Part shown: positions 9,701-17,597 of the stretch, in pieces
How the letters are laid out: every line of letters begins with the position of its first letter
Numbering within the stretch: position 1 is the first letter of the stretch
Origin: Neovahlkampfia damariscottae
Taxonomy: Eukaryota; Heterolobosea; Selenaionea; Neovahlkampfiida; Neovahlkampfiidae
Assembly: GCA_016618085.1 (NCBI GenBank)
Contig: JABLTG010000266.1
Location: forward strand, 1-17,597
Direction of reading: 5' to 3'
DNA: 17,597 nucleotides
Translations under genes and position numbers: made by a program
The notes under the pieces: generated by a model
What the model saw: only the letters and a program-made list of their open reading frames with translations
Databases searched by the model: none
What the model was told of the DNA's origin: nothing

Positions 9701-10005
9701 ATTCTTTTGAACTGTTCAACTCTTTAAAATTATCAAACTCTTGGATAATGTTAATTTATTTTTTATTTACTTTTTAGTCTATATTCAATAATATTATTAT
9801 TTCTAACAATTAAATAATGATTAATTTCTTTTTTAATTTCTTTAAAGTAATACTTTTTCTCATTATTTTCATAATAATAATAATTTAATGGATTTGGTTC
9901 AACATAATGTATTTCATGAATATCCTCTTCATAAACTTGTTCTAATGGTTCAATGATGAATTTTGGTATTCCTGTATCTTTGTACTTGTCAAAATTATGT
10001 TTCAT
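6760..10005 (-). CDS. VPS18: VPS18/Pep3, HOPS/CORVET core subunit, fused to a C-terminal thioredoxin-like domain
   Basis: Five exons (10005-9771, 9739-9293, 9263-8140, 8109-7783, 7746-6760) with introns of 31, 29, 30 and 36 nt give 1039 residues; human VPS18 is about 970. The N-terminal propeller carries the Pep3/Vps18 signature SSKELKIHLDSTGNHILIL. The middle is an alpha-solenoid with family landmarks NDIWKIYLKE and KIYLIWIIQLYLSEL. A RING-H2 follows: C815-x2-C818, C836-x-H838-x2-H841-x2-C844, then C893-x2-C896 in KECPKCESIQHSIQIPI, corresponding to the end of animal VPS18. Instead of stopping, the same exon runs on into a thioredoxin fold at about 932-1037, with strand LILFFYLPN, active-site-like C956-N-F-C959 and a cis-Pro motif DTFPSIVLF (Pro1002). 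Family role: tethering complex for late endosome/lysosome fusion on the cytosolic face. The role of the thioredoxin domain is unknown. The last exon overlaps the serine hydrolase stop by 14 bp. Confidence 0.92.
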
Positions 10006-10058
10006 TTTGTGGTGAGGAAGAGTACATTCTAAATTTAGTGAAGTTGAGGATGAACTTA

Positions 10059-10069
10059 TTGACCAATGA
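10059..10069. promoter_or_regulatory. TTGACCAATGA box upstream of VPS18
   Basis: This exact 11-mer is 53 bp upstream of the VPS18 ATG and recurs at 4084-4074 and 15464-15474. It contains a CCAAT core. The remaining 213 bp between VPS18 and PUS1 shows no other gene. Confidence 0.45.
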
Positions 10070-10184
10070 AAGATTCATGATCCTTACAGAAATACATTCC
10101 ACATCTTTGATATAGTATTTTATTTCTTGAAGTTTGATTAACTATTTCTTGGTCATCAATAAAATTATAACTTGGAGAATTGTA

Positions 10185-10189
10185 ATTGG
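10185..10189 (+). promoter_or_regulatory. CCAAT box (as ATTGG) upstream of PUS1
   Basis: ATTGG lies 29 bp before the PUS1 ATG, in a short AT-rich leader that also has CCAACCAAA near 10205. The position matches other genes in the window; the role is inferred. Confidence 0.35.
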
Positions 10190-10218
10190 ATGATTAAATC
10201 TAATCCAACCAAATTTTT

Positions 10219-11465
10219 ATGGAAGAAGAAAAAAATAAAACTGAAGAGATAAAAATAATTGAAGAAAAAGAAGATTTGAATAAAAAGAGAGAACGTGAAG
10301 ATAAAGAAGAAGATAAACCAAAAAAAAGGAGTAAAAAAGAAAAACCAAAAAAATATGTCTTGTTAATTGCATATATTGGTACAAAATATTCTGGAATTCA
10401 AATGTAATTTTAAATTTAACTTTAAATTTGTTTTAAAGCAATCCTGGTGTTACAACTATTGAAGAAGTAGTATTAAATACTTTATGGAAAATACAAGCGA
10501 TATCCACTAAAAGTACAAAAGATAAAACACAATTATCATGGCATAGATGTTGTAGAACTGATTCTGGTGTACATGCTGCAAGAAATATATTAACTGCTAA
10601 ATTATTTCCAGAAAAAGCGGAGGATAGTAAATTTTTAGATATTGTAAATGAAGAATTACCAAATGATGTTGAATTAATTGAAATACAAAGAGTAAAAGAT
10701 GAATTTAATCCAAAGAATTTTTGTAAAAGACGTGTTTATGAATATTTAATGCCAACTAAAATATTAAAAAGAAATATCATTGGTAGTGATGAGATTAATG
10801 AAACATTTTCACAAAATGATTTAGATAATTTAAATAAACTATTAAAGAAATATGAAGGAACACATTCATTTCATAATTTTACAACTAAAGTTAAAAATAC
10901 AGATCCTTCAGCAAAGAGACATATGGTTGATTTAAAATCATCAAAACCATTTAAAATAAACGAAAAAGAATATGTTTCAATTTCAATTTATGGTGGTTCA
11001 TTTATGTTACATCAAATACGTAGAATGATGGGTTTAATTATAGGTATTATGAGAGGTCATGTTGATGAATTTATAATTGAAAGATCATTGAGTGATAAAT
11101 ATTATGTTACTGTTCCAGAGGCACCTGGTCATTGTTTAATACTTTTAAATCAAGAATTTCCAGGGTATGATAAAGTTAGAATAAATGATGATTTATTTAA
11201 ACCATTATTATTTAATGATTCAAAAGATAGAGTTCATTCATTTAGAAAAAAAATTTATATTGAAATTGAACAATTGGATGAAAAGAATTTATAGTAATTA
11301 GAATATTCATTTTTTCTTATTCTTTTTAGTTTTGCTGATTGGGTATTTCAATTAGACTTTAAAAAGAATACTTATTATAATGTTGAAAAATATGGTGATA
11401 AAATGCATACTGTTGTTAGATTTGAAGAGGGTGATGATCCTTTAACTGAAAAATTAATTAAATAA
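10219..11465 (+). CDS. PUS1: tRNA pseudouridine synthase, TruA/PUS1 family
   Basis: Three exons with introns 10404-10438 and 11294-11329 encode 391 residues. The N-terminus (1-45) is a Lys/Glu-rich, nuclear-localisation-like stretch. The catalytic domain opens with KYVLLIAYIGTKYSGIQINPGVTTIEE, rebuilt by the first splice. The catalytic motif is RCCRTDSGVHAARN with nucleophile Asp103. Further landmarks are RRVYEYLMPT, GTHSFHNFTT, GGSFMLHQIRRMMGL and VPEAPGHCLILLNQEF, all diagnostic of eukaryotic PUS1 rather than PUS3. The third exon adds FADWVFQLDF and a short acidic tail. Family role: isomerises uridines in tRNA (positions 27/28 and others) and in some small nuclear and messenger RNAs, acting in nucleus and sometimes mitochondria. 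All core residues appear intact. It is co-oriented with the TMEM63 gene 157 bp downstream, which has its own CCAAT box, so a shared transcript is not implied. Confidence 0.95.
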
Positions 11466-11592
11466 ATTCATTGTTTTTTTGATTGGTTGATGAATATTCA
11501 GAAGATAAGTTCTTACTGGCAGTAACAAATCTTTCCAAATTTTATCACATTTTTTGGGATTTAAAAACACCTTTGATTTTGGAAGCCATTCG

Positions 11593-11597
11593 ATTGG
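11593..11597 (+). promoter_or_regulatory. CCAAT box (as ATTGG) upstream of the TMEM63-like gene
   Basis: ATTGG sits 25 bp before the ATG at 11623 within the 157-bp gap after PUS1. It indicates a separate promoter for the channel gene, by analogy with the other starts here. Confidence 0.35.
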
Positions 11598-11622
11598 ACA
11601 AAAGTTATAGATTAGAACTTTG

Positions 11623-14600
11623 ATGAAGACATCTTTAATAATATTACTTTTAATTATCTTTTGTTTATTCAATTTAAATACATGCTCAGAGTGTGATTAT
11701 TTTACAGATTGTAAGTCATGTACTTATAATAATGAATGTGGTATAAACCTTATTTCTTTTTATGACTTTTTTAGTTTGGTGTTCAATGGAATCTGAGTGT
11801 CGGAATTCAAATGAAACATGTAAAGTGTATCCACAACATATATTTTACACAGAAAAAACTCACAATCCTTATCTCAAAGAAAATGAACATGGTTGGATAA
11901 ATTTAACACAAACTTGTAATAACTTTAAAGTAATAGAAAAAATAGAAGAATGTCCAGATTTTAAACGTAATAATATTTTTTATAAAATTTACCTTTGTTT
12001 AGTTGAATCATTAATGACCTCTTCAACAAGAGGAATGAATTTAGTACTTTCACTTGAACAACAACCAAAAATAAAAATATTACCAATTGATAATAATACC
12101 AATTGGATAAATGAAACAAATTTAAATTATTTTACAACTATTTTAGGATATTATATTACACAATCACCAAGAAATGATTCATATGGATTTAGTTTTATAC
12201 ATCATACTCAAATTCAATTTCCATTACAAAGTCCATATTTTATTGATGAAACTAAAAGAACTATACAATTTGTAGATATTGCATTAACAGGTGCAAGAGG
12301 AACACATAAAATAGGATATATTGTAGCAATTAAAAGATTAAATTCATCATCTATTCAATGTTCATTTTTACCAGAAAGAAAAGAAATATTTTTATCAATG
12401 GTTTATGAATCATTTTTAAGTTATATTCATGTTTTTGGATTAATTTTATATGGTGGTACTAATGCAATAACATTAATACTTGTAATTATTTGTAATGGAA
12501 ATTATGTTGATAAAATTGATTTTAAAGATGAATATTTTGAAGAACAAGAAGAACAAGAAGAACAAGATTCAAATAAACAAGATTTAGAAAAGAAAAGTTT
12601 AATTAAACCAAAGAGTTATCATAATAATTTTAATGATGATTTTAGAAAATTTAGATCAGGAAAAAAGAATTCAATTTTAGATTTTCTTTTAACAATATTT
12701 AGAATTTCTGATTCAAGAGATTCACAAACTATTGGAACTGAAGCATATTTCTTTTTAAGATATAATAGAATGATGATATTAGTTATGTTTTGTTTCCTTT
12801 TAATTGGAATACCATTATTTTTTATTGATTGGTTAACACCTGCTGATATTATTGGTGGATATGATGTTTCCGATTTAGGTATAAGTGCAATTACACCTGA
12901 TAAATCAAGATCATTTTGGTTTTCTTCTAATACACCATTTTTAATATTTCATTTTATTGCAGCATTTTTATTTGTTATAGTTACTATTATTATGAATTTC
13001 TTTTTATTAAGATTAACCAGAATATATTTACCAAAAAAAGAAGAAATATCACAAAAACAAACAATACAAATATCTAATGTACAAATTACAATAAAAGATG
13101 AAAATAAAATAAAAAATATTTTTGATGAAATATTAAAAGATGAAAAAGATTTAATTTTATCAATTAATATTGCATGGGAATTATCATCTTTAAATAATAT
13201 AATTGAAAATATTGAGAATTTAAATTTAAAAATTAAAGATTTAAATGAAAATAAAAGATATAGATATTATTGGTTCCAAATTTGGTTATACAAAGAAAAT
13301 GATTTAAAATTAAAAATTAAATCTATTGAAAATTTAAAAAATGAATTAGTATTAAAAACATTAAAATTTAAAAATAATAATGATATTTGTGGTACAGGAT
13401 ATTGTTTTATTACATTTAAAAATAAAGAAATAATTGATTATATTTTAAAGAATTGGAATGACAAGGAATGGAAATCAAATAATTTATCATCAAAATCACA
13501 AATATTATCAATGAGATGGAAATTAAATAAAGCAGAAAAATCATCAAATATAAATTGGAATAATTTACATTATTCAAAATTTAATCAATATTTAAGAATT
13601 ATATTTGGTACTATATTACTTTTATTTGGTTTTTCAATTTTTGGTTTTATTTCTTTTTTTATAAGTTTTGCTGGTATTATTAGATCTATTTTTAGATTTC
13701 AAATTTCAAATTTTTTATCTTTATTTCAACAAATTTTTATTGCAGTTAAATTCTTTATTGATCTATCACCATTTTTTATTGCAACAATGATTACCACAAC
13801 TATATTTTTAATTCAAAAATTTGTAAAATATTCAAAATATCATTCTTTACTTGATGAAAATTCAGCAAGAACAAAATATTTTGTATTTTATATGTTTATG
13901 AATACATTTTTAATACCAAGAATATTAATATTTATTATTGGTTTATTTGTTTCATTTAATTCAATTGATCCATTTAATACATATGATTATTTAATATTAA
14001 AATTAACACCAACTGTAATGAATGTATTAACTATTATACCATTTTTAATGACAAGTAAACTAAATTAAAAATATTAATATCTTTCCTAAAATAGCATATG
14101 GTAATTTTAATATTTTATTTCATATATTTTTTGATTGGTTAAAACATAGAAAGATAACGAGACCAAATTATTCTTTAAATGTTTCAAATGGTACATTATT
14201 AGTTATATTTATGTATACATTCTTTATGGGACCTATATTACCATTCATTTTACCATTTACATTTATTTATTTTATTGTTAAATATTTTCGAATGAGAATA
14301 TTAATATTTTATTATTATAAAAAGAGTAGTGATGTTGATGGTGTATTTTTAAGATATTTAACAAAATCATATTCTTTTTTAATTTTTGTATTTCCAATTG
14401 TATTTCTTTCAATTATGTCAAGATTTTTAGGTGCTTTATTTATTTTTACAACTTTATCTCTTTTTATTTTAGTTATCATTATTTCATTTTTATTTCCAAT
14501 TATTTATAATAAATGTCAAAAATCAGATTCAATTTTAGAATCAAGAATTAAAAAGAAATATTCACCTGTTGAATTAGATGAAATTAAAAATGAATATCAA

Positions 14601-14669
14601 CATCCATTATATTCTTATTTTAAAGGTGGTCTTACAAAGAAATTTATTGAATCAACAAATATAAATTGA
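11623..14669 (+). CDS. TMEM63/OSCA/CSC1-like membrane channel with N-terminal PSI domain
   Basis: Three exons with introns 11741-11774 and 14055-14094 encode 990 residues. A signal peptide (about 1-21) precedes a PSI (plexin-semaphorin-integrin) cysteine pattern: C24-x5-C30-x2-C33-x5-C39-x2-C42-x5-C48, joined across the first intron (NEC to VWC). A large extracellular region with N-glycosylation sequons follows to about residue 250. The first membrane segment (about 254-280) leads to an acidic EEQ-repeat loop. Two further segments start YNRMMILVMFCFLLIGIPLFF and FLIFHFIAAFLFVIV. Next is an RRM-like cytosolic domain with GYCFITFKNKE, then the family motif ending INWNNLHYS and the multi-pass RSN1_7TM-type core. 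Family role: mechanosensitive or osmosensitive, Ca2+-permeable cation channels (some members scramblases). The family call is firm. Channel activity here is inference. The signal peptide and PSI domain are not part of the usual TMEM63/OSCA layout. Confidence 0.9.
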
Positions 14670-14811
14670 TCATAAAGAAATTATATATGCAGTGAATGTA
14701 CATGAATCAATATATTATATTTACCAGATATATACAACAAACATTATATGATCAGAAATAGTATGATATCAATATGATTGGACAAATGAATGGATATATT
14801 ATAAATCTTAT

Positions 14812-15450
14812 TTATTCATCATAACTAAATTCAGATGAAAATTTAATTGTCATTTTTGCTTCAACATCTGAATTTTCTTTTAAAACTTCTTCAAATTCTT
14901 CCAATGATAATTTACCATCACCATCTTTATCTGCTTCAATTATAGTTTTATCAACAATTTGTTGTAATTGGACATCATTTAAATTATCACCAACCATACC
15001 TTTTAATACAGTAAATAATTCACCATTGGAAATGTATCCATCTCCATCAATATCATATATTTTAAATGCAAATTCAATTTTATCTTTTTTTGATTGTGCA
15101 TTAAAAACAGAAAGTGCTGATAAAAATGATTTAAAATCAACCTTTTGTTTTTTTTAATTTTTTTTTTTTTTTTTTTACTTTGTCATCCTTTTTGGTATCA
15201 AAAATTGAAAATACTCTTTCTGCCAAAGGATTTCTTTCGATTTCAGGAATCGAAAAGAATTCTTCTTTTGTCAAAGTACCATCACCATTCAAATCAATTT
15301 TTTTGAAACCATTAAATAAACGTTTAATTTCAGAGGAAGTAACTATAATGAATAGAGTTTAAATATATTTATTATGTTACAAGTTGTTCCTTTTTCTAAT
15401 TCACTGAGTTGATCTTCAGATAAAGTTTCAGTGTTGAGTGTTTGTCCCAT
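14812..15450 (-). CDS. CNB: Calcineurin B, regulatory subunit of protein phosphatase 2B
   Basis: Three exons with introns 15380-15343 and 15178-15142 encode 187 residues; typical calcineurin B is about 170. Hallmarks are [37 protein letters not shown] and [19 protein letters not shown], which distinguish it from calmodulin and centrin. EF-hand loops 1 (40-51), 3 (108-119) and 4 (149-160) are canonical, each with Asp at position 1 and Glu at position 12. Loop 2 (72-83, [12 protein letters not shown]) has Lys at position 3 and Ser at 12 and probably does not bind Ca2+. The N-terminus MGQTLN has Gly2, as needed for N-myristoylation, but lacks Ser/Thr at position 6, so lipidation is uncertain. 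The C-terminus carries an extra acidic tail ending EFSYDE. It activates the calcineurin A phosphatase on Ca2+ signals in the cytosol. The second intron is almost pure poly-A on the coding strand. Confidence 0.94.
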
Positions 15451-15463
15451 GACTTATTAAATG

Positions 15464-15474
15464 TTGACCAATGA
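15464..15474. promoter_or_regulatory. TTGACCAATGA box upstream of calcineurin B
   Basis: Third exact copy of the 11-mer, ending only 13 bp before the calcineurin B ATG (15450, minus strand). Such a short distance implies a very short 5' leader or transcription starting at or near the start codon. Confidence 0.5.
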
Positions 15475-15593
15475 AAAAATTTTTATTCATTTTTATTTTT
15501 ATTTTTTTTGAATGAAAAGTGATCATTTTGTATCTAAGTTCTCAAACAACATCATACGCTCTTTAGTTTAAAATATTTAGTGAATAAAAATAA

Positions 15594-15626
15594 ACCAATG
15601 AATATTCTGGTATTTTGAACCAATCA
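15594..15626 (+). promoter_or_regulatory. NDUFA8 promoter, two CCAAT boxes
   Basis: ACCAATGAA at 15594-15602 and ACCAATCA at 15619-15626 lie upstream of the ATG at 15642; the second ends 15 bp before it. With the element at 15464 they make a 191-bp divergent intergenic region with no other visible gene. Confidence 0.45.
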
Positions 15627-15641
15627 TTTTTATAATTGAAA

Positions 15642-16108
15642 ATGTCTCAACAAGATAAATTTGACATAGATTCTGGTGGTGTAAAATATAACAAAACCAA
15701 TTAATTTTATTAAGGTTATTGCTGGACTTTCTTCTGGAATGTTGACATCATGTTTTAAAGAAAATGATAATTATTTAAAATGTAAAACAGATAATGCAAA
15801 TCCACAAAACTGTTTAAGAGAATCCATTGAAGTTAGAAAATGTGCTTTTTCACTGTAATTTTTAATTTAATTTAATTATTTTAAAAGAGCAGAGAAATAT
15901 ATGAGTGAAGGTGGTTGTCCTTCTGAATTTGTTAGTTATGTTAAATGTTTGAGAACTAGAGAATTTGAATTTAAAGATTGTTATAAAATGAGAACACTTT
16001 TTGAAAATTGTGCAAAAACTAATTTAGTAAAACTGAATATATTTTTTTAACGAAAAAAAAAAAAAGGGAATTAAATTTAGAGAACCAATAAATCCAAAGA
16101 AATTCTAA
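15642..16108 (+). CDS. NDUFA8: NADH:ubiquinone oxidoreductase subunit NDUFA8 (PGIV), twin-CHCH protein
   Basis: Four exons with introns 15681-15714, 15855-15887 and 16027-16066 encode 119 residues. Eight cysteines form the double CHCH pattern of NDUFA8: C26-x9-C36, C46-x9-C56, C70-x9-C80 and C91-x9-C101. The local sequence NPQNCLRESIEVRKCA matches the family's RRCLEEGK-type segment. The third intron is inferred because the frame would otherwise end within five codons of a GT. Splicing gives CAKTNLGIKFREPINPKKF, in which the Leu-Gly and Arg-Pro region resembles the family C-terminus. Role: accessory subunit of mitochondrial complex I, on the intermembrane-space side, folded by the Mia40 disulfide relay and needing no cleavable presequence; none is seen. 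Its presence argues for an organism with an aerobic respiratory chain. It converges with the F-box gene, 35 bp between stops. Confidence 0.88.
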
Positions 16109-16143
16109 ACCAAATTTTTAAATAAACTTTATATTTTTCATCA

Positions 16144-17522
16144 TTACATCATCCTATCAAATTGATCTTTTAATTTTTGTTCAAACTTTTTTGACATTGG
16201 TTCATCCACTTTAAATAATAAAAAATTTGAAGATAAATATAAATTTGATATATTTTTTGATGGAAATATATTTAATAAATCTGATTCTAAATATTTTTTA
16301 TTTTTCGTTTTAAATTTATTTGATATTCCAAATTTAAATTTTGAATATTCATCAATATTTTCTATTGGATAAGTATAAAATGAATTATTATTTAATTTAA
16401 ATATACAATTATCATCACCTAAATAATAATCTTTTATCATTTCATTTTTAAAATTTTTTGTATGATTTTCATTTTTTGATGTAATCATACCATTTATATT
16501 TTTAAATAAAATTAAATTATTTAAACCTTTTACATTTAATACATTTTCTTTTCTCTTTTTATATGATATATCTTTATTTGATTTATTAATAAATTGTAAT
16601 TTTGAATTAATAAAACCAATAGGAGATATTAATATTATATTTTTTAAAACTAATTCTAATGTTGAATGATTAATTAATTTATATACTTCATTATTATTGG
16701 ATAATAAAAAATAATTATTTTTTTCATTTTTAATATAATCCATTTCTTTAAATGATTCATTTAAATTTAATTCAAAATATAATGAATTTGAAAATGATTC
16801 AATAAATATAATGGTACCATTTCTATTTAAAATTAAACCTGTATCCATTTTATCATATGAATTCTCTTCAAAATTATTTAAACAAATATCTTTTATATTT
16901 GATATATTTAATTCATTTAATATTTTAATTGGTTCTTTTAATTCAAAATCAAAATCAATATTATATAAATATTCATTAGTTAATATTATTATTCTATTCT
17001 TATTTATTCTAATTTTGTTTATTATTTTATCATTAAAATATTTTATATTCTCTGGTATTTCATCAATTTGAAATGAAATAAAAAATAAACTTGAACATTT
17101 AATTCTTTTCATTATTTTTTCAAAGTTTAAATTACTCTCTTGAAAATATATTTTACCTAATTCATAAATAATCATGTTTTGTTACCTAAATCTTCAAAAA
17201 AATCATCATTTCTTAAAGTTTGATTGAATATTTTTGAAACTCGAAAATGTTGTATAATTTCTTTTAAAGGAAGATAAATAAATATATACTCAAATTCAAA
17301 ATTATATATTAAATCTGAAAAGGTACTATTATTGTTTTGATTTAACTTTGTATTTGATTTATAGTTCAAATTGGTTTTGAGTTTGAGTGGTGATTTTAGT
17401 TTAATTTTTAGTTGAGGTTTAGATTTGAGTTTGGGTTTGAGTTTGAGTTTGAGTTTGAGTTTGAGTTTGGGTTTGAGTTTGGGTTTTGATTTGGGTTTGG
17501 TGATGGTAATCGTTGTTGATTC
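16144..17522 (-). CDS. F-box protein with a probable beta-propeller-like C-terminal region, start unresolved
   Basis: Two exons are clear: the first ends at 17186 and the second runs 17156-16144, with a 29-nt intron at 17185-17157. Splicing joins DDFFEDLG to GKIYFQESNL in frame. The N-terminal part carries an F-box: EFEYIFIYLPLKEIIQHF, then RVSKIFNQTL and a closing FFEDLGKIY. The remaining 330 or so residues show repeated short strands (RIIILTNEYLYNI, GLILNRNGTIIFI, YFLLSNNNEVYKL, NCIFKLNNNSFYTY) that look like a degenerate RCC1- or Kelch-like propeller; this is pattern-based only. F-box proteins recruit substrates to SCF ubiquitin ligases. Oddity: going upstream the frame stays open through a Lys-Leu/Lys-Pro repeat to a TGA at 17525-17523 without any in-frame ATG, and no GT occurs on this strand from 17346 to 17597 to supply a donor. 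The start codon is therefore missing, shifted by an indel, or non-AUG. The coordinate 17522 is the limit of the open frame, not a start. Confidence 0.7.
17424..17500 (+). repeat. Hexanucleotide repeat TTTGAG/TTTGGG, C-free strand
   Basis: About 77 bp of imperfect 6-bp units TTTGAG and TTTGGG on the plus strand, coding (Lys-Leu/Lys-Pro)n on the minus strand in the F-box frame. GGG runs are at 17433-17435, 17469-17471, 17481-17483 and 17493-17495. There is no C on the plus strand from 17368 to 17510, a marked strand asymmetry. Repeat copy changes would preserve the frame, but single-base errors would not. Confidence 0.85.
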
Positions 17523-17597
17523 TCAAATATAATTTTGATTGGTTTATTAAATAGCATAATAAAGGTTTGTTATCAATCATTAATTTTTATTTTGATT

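Noticed and set aside
11454-11672. Minus-strand open frame between PUS1 and the TMEM63-like gene
   Set aside because: It overlaps the PUS1 stop and the signal peptide exon of the channel gene; the content is AT-rich low complexity without family features.
14670-14811. Possible RNA gene or small ORF in the gap after the TMEM63-like gene
   Set aside because: I see only AT-rich 3' flank with one ATTGG near 14776 and no tRNA-like fold, conserved motif or credible frame.
11623-15450. Channel and calcineurin B as a functional calcium gene pair
   Set aside because: The genes are convergent with separate promoters; adjacency in a compact genome is not evidence for a joint role.
16811-17071. Plus-strand open frame inside the F-box gene
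   Set aside because: Hydrophobic only because it is the complement of Asn/Lys/Asp-rich codons in the minus-strand gene.
17424-17500. TTTGGG units as an interstitial telomere
   Set aside because: Units are mixed with TTTGAG, lie inside an open coding frame, and unique sequence continues on both sides. No terminal array is visible.

Overview
The window is nuclear DNA of a very AT-rich, gene-dense protist. The evidence for a eukaryote is direct: almost every gene needs spliceosomal GT-AG introns to be read through, and each splice I propose restores a conserved domain and leaves a coding length divisible by three. The products (peroxisomal ABC half-transporter, severin, VPS18, PUS1, TMEM63/CSC1, calcineurin B, complex I subunit NDUFA8, F-box protein) are typical of a free-living, actin-motile eukaryote with peroxisomes, an endolysosomal system and aerobic mitochondria. 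The partial Fanzor/TnpB-like nuclease at the left edge and the overall gene content would fit an amoeboid lineage such as a heterolobosean. That assignment is inference only; the sequence alone does not fix the taxon.

Layout. 1-192 (+) is the C-terminal tail of a Fanzor/TnpB-like nuclease. 264-545 (-) is a small putative secreted protein. 633-2827 (+) is an ABCD-type transporter, which converges with severin at 2838-4018 (-) across 10 bp. 4152-5180 (-) is an unrecognised coiled-coil protein. It diverges, across only 30 bp, from a secreted beta-lactamase-fold serine hydrolase at 5211-6773 (+), whose 3' end overlaps the next gene by 14 bp. That gene, 6760-10005 (-), is VPS18 with an unexpected C-terminal thioredoxin-like domain. 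It is followed by PUS1 at 10219-11465 (+), a TMEM63/CSC1-like channel with a signal peptide and PSI domain at 11623-14669 (+), calcineurin B at 14812-15450 (-), NDUFA8 at 15642-16108 (+) and an F-box protein at 16144-17522 (-) without a visible start codon.

Two features run through the whole window. Introns are extremely short: the 27 well-supported ones are 29-44 nt, mostly 30-38. Nearly every start codon has a CCAAT box within about 60 bp, three of them inside an identical 11-mer, TTGACCAATGA. Gaps between genes are tiny.

The genes do not form one pathway. They are single-gene housekeeping and signalling units. A loose calcium theme (severin, calcineurin B, a possible mechanosensitive cation channel) is present, but neighbouring position alone does not show that they work together. 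The two most unusual items are the VPS18-thioredoxin fusion and the PSI-domain ectodomain on the TMEM63 protein.
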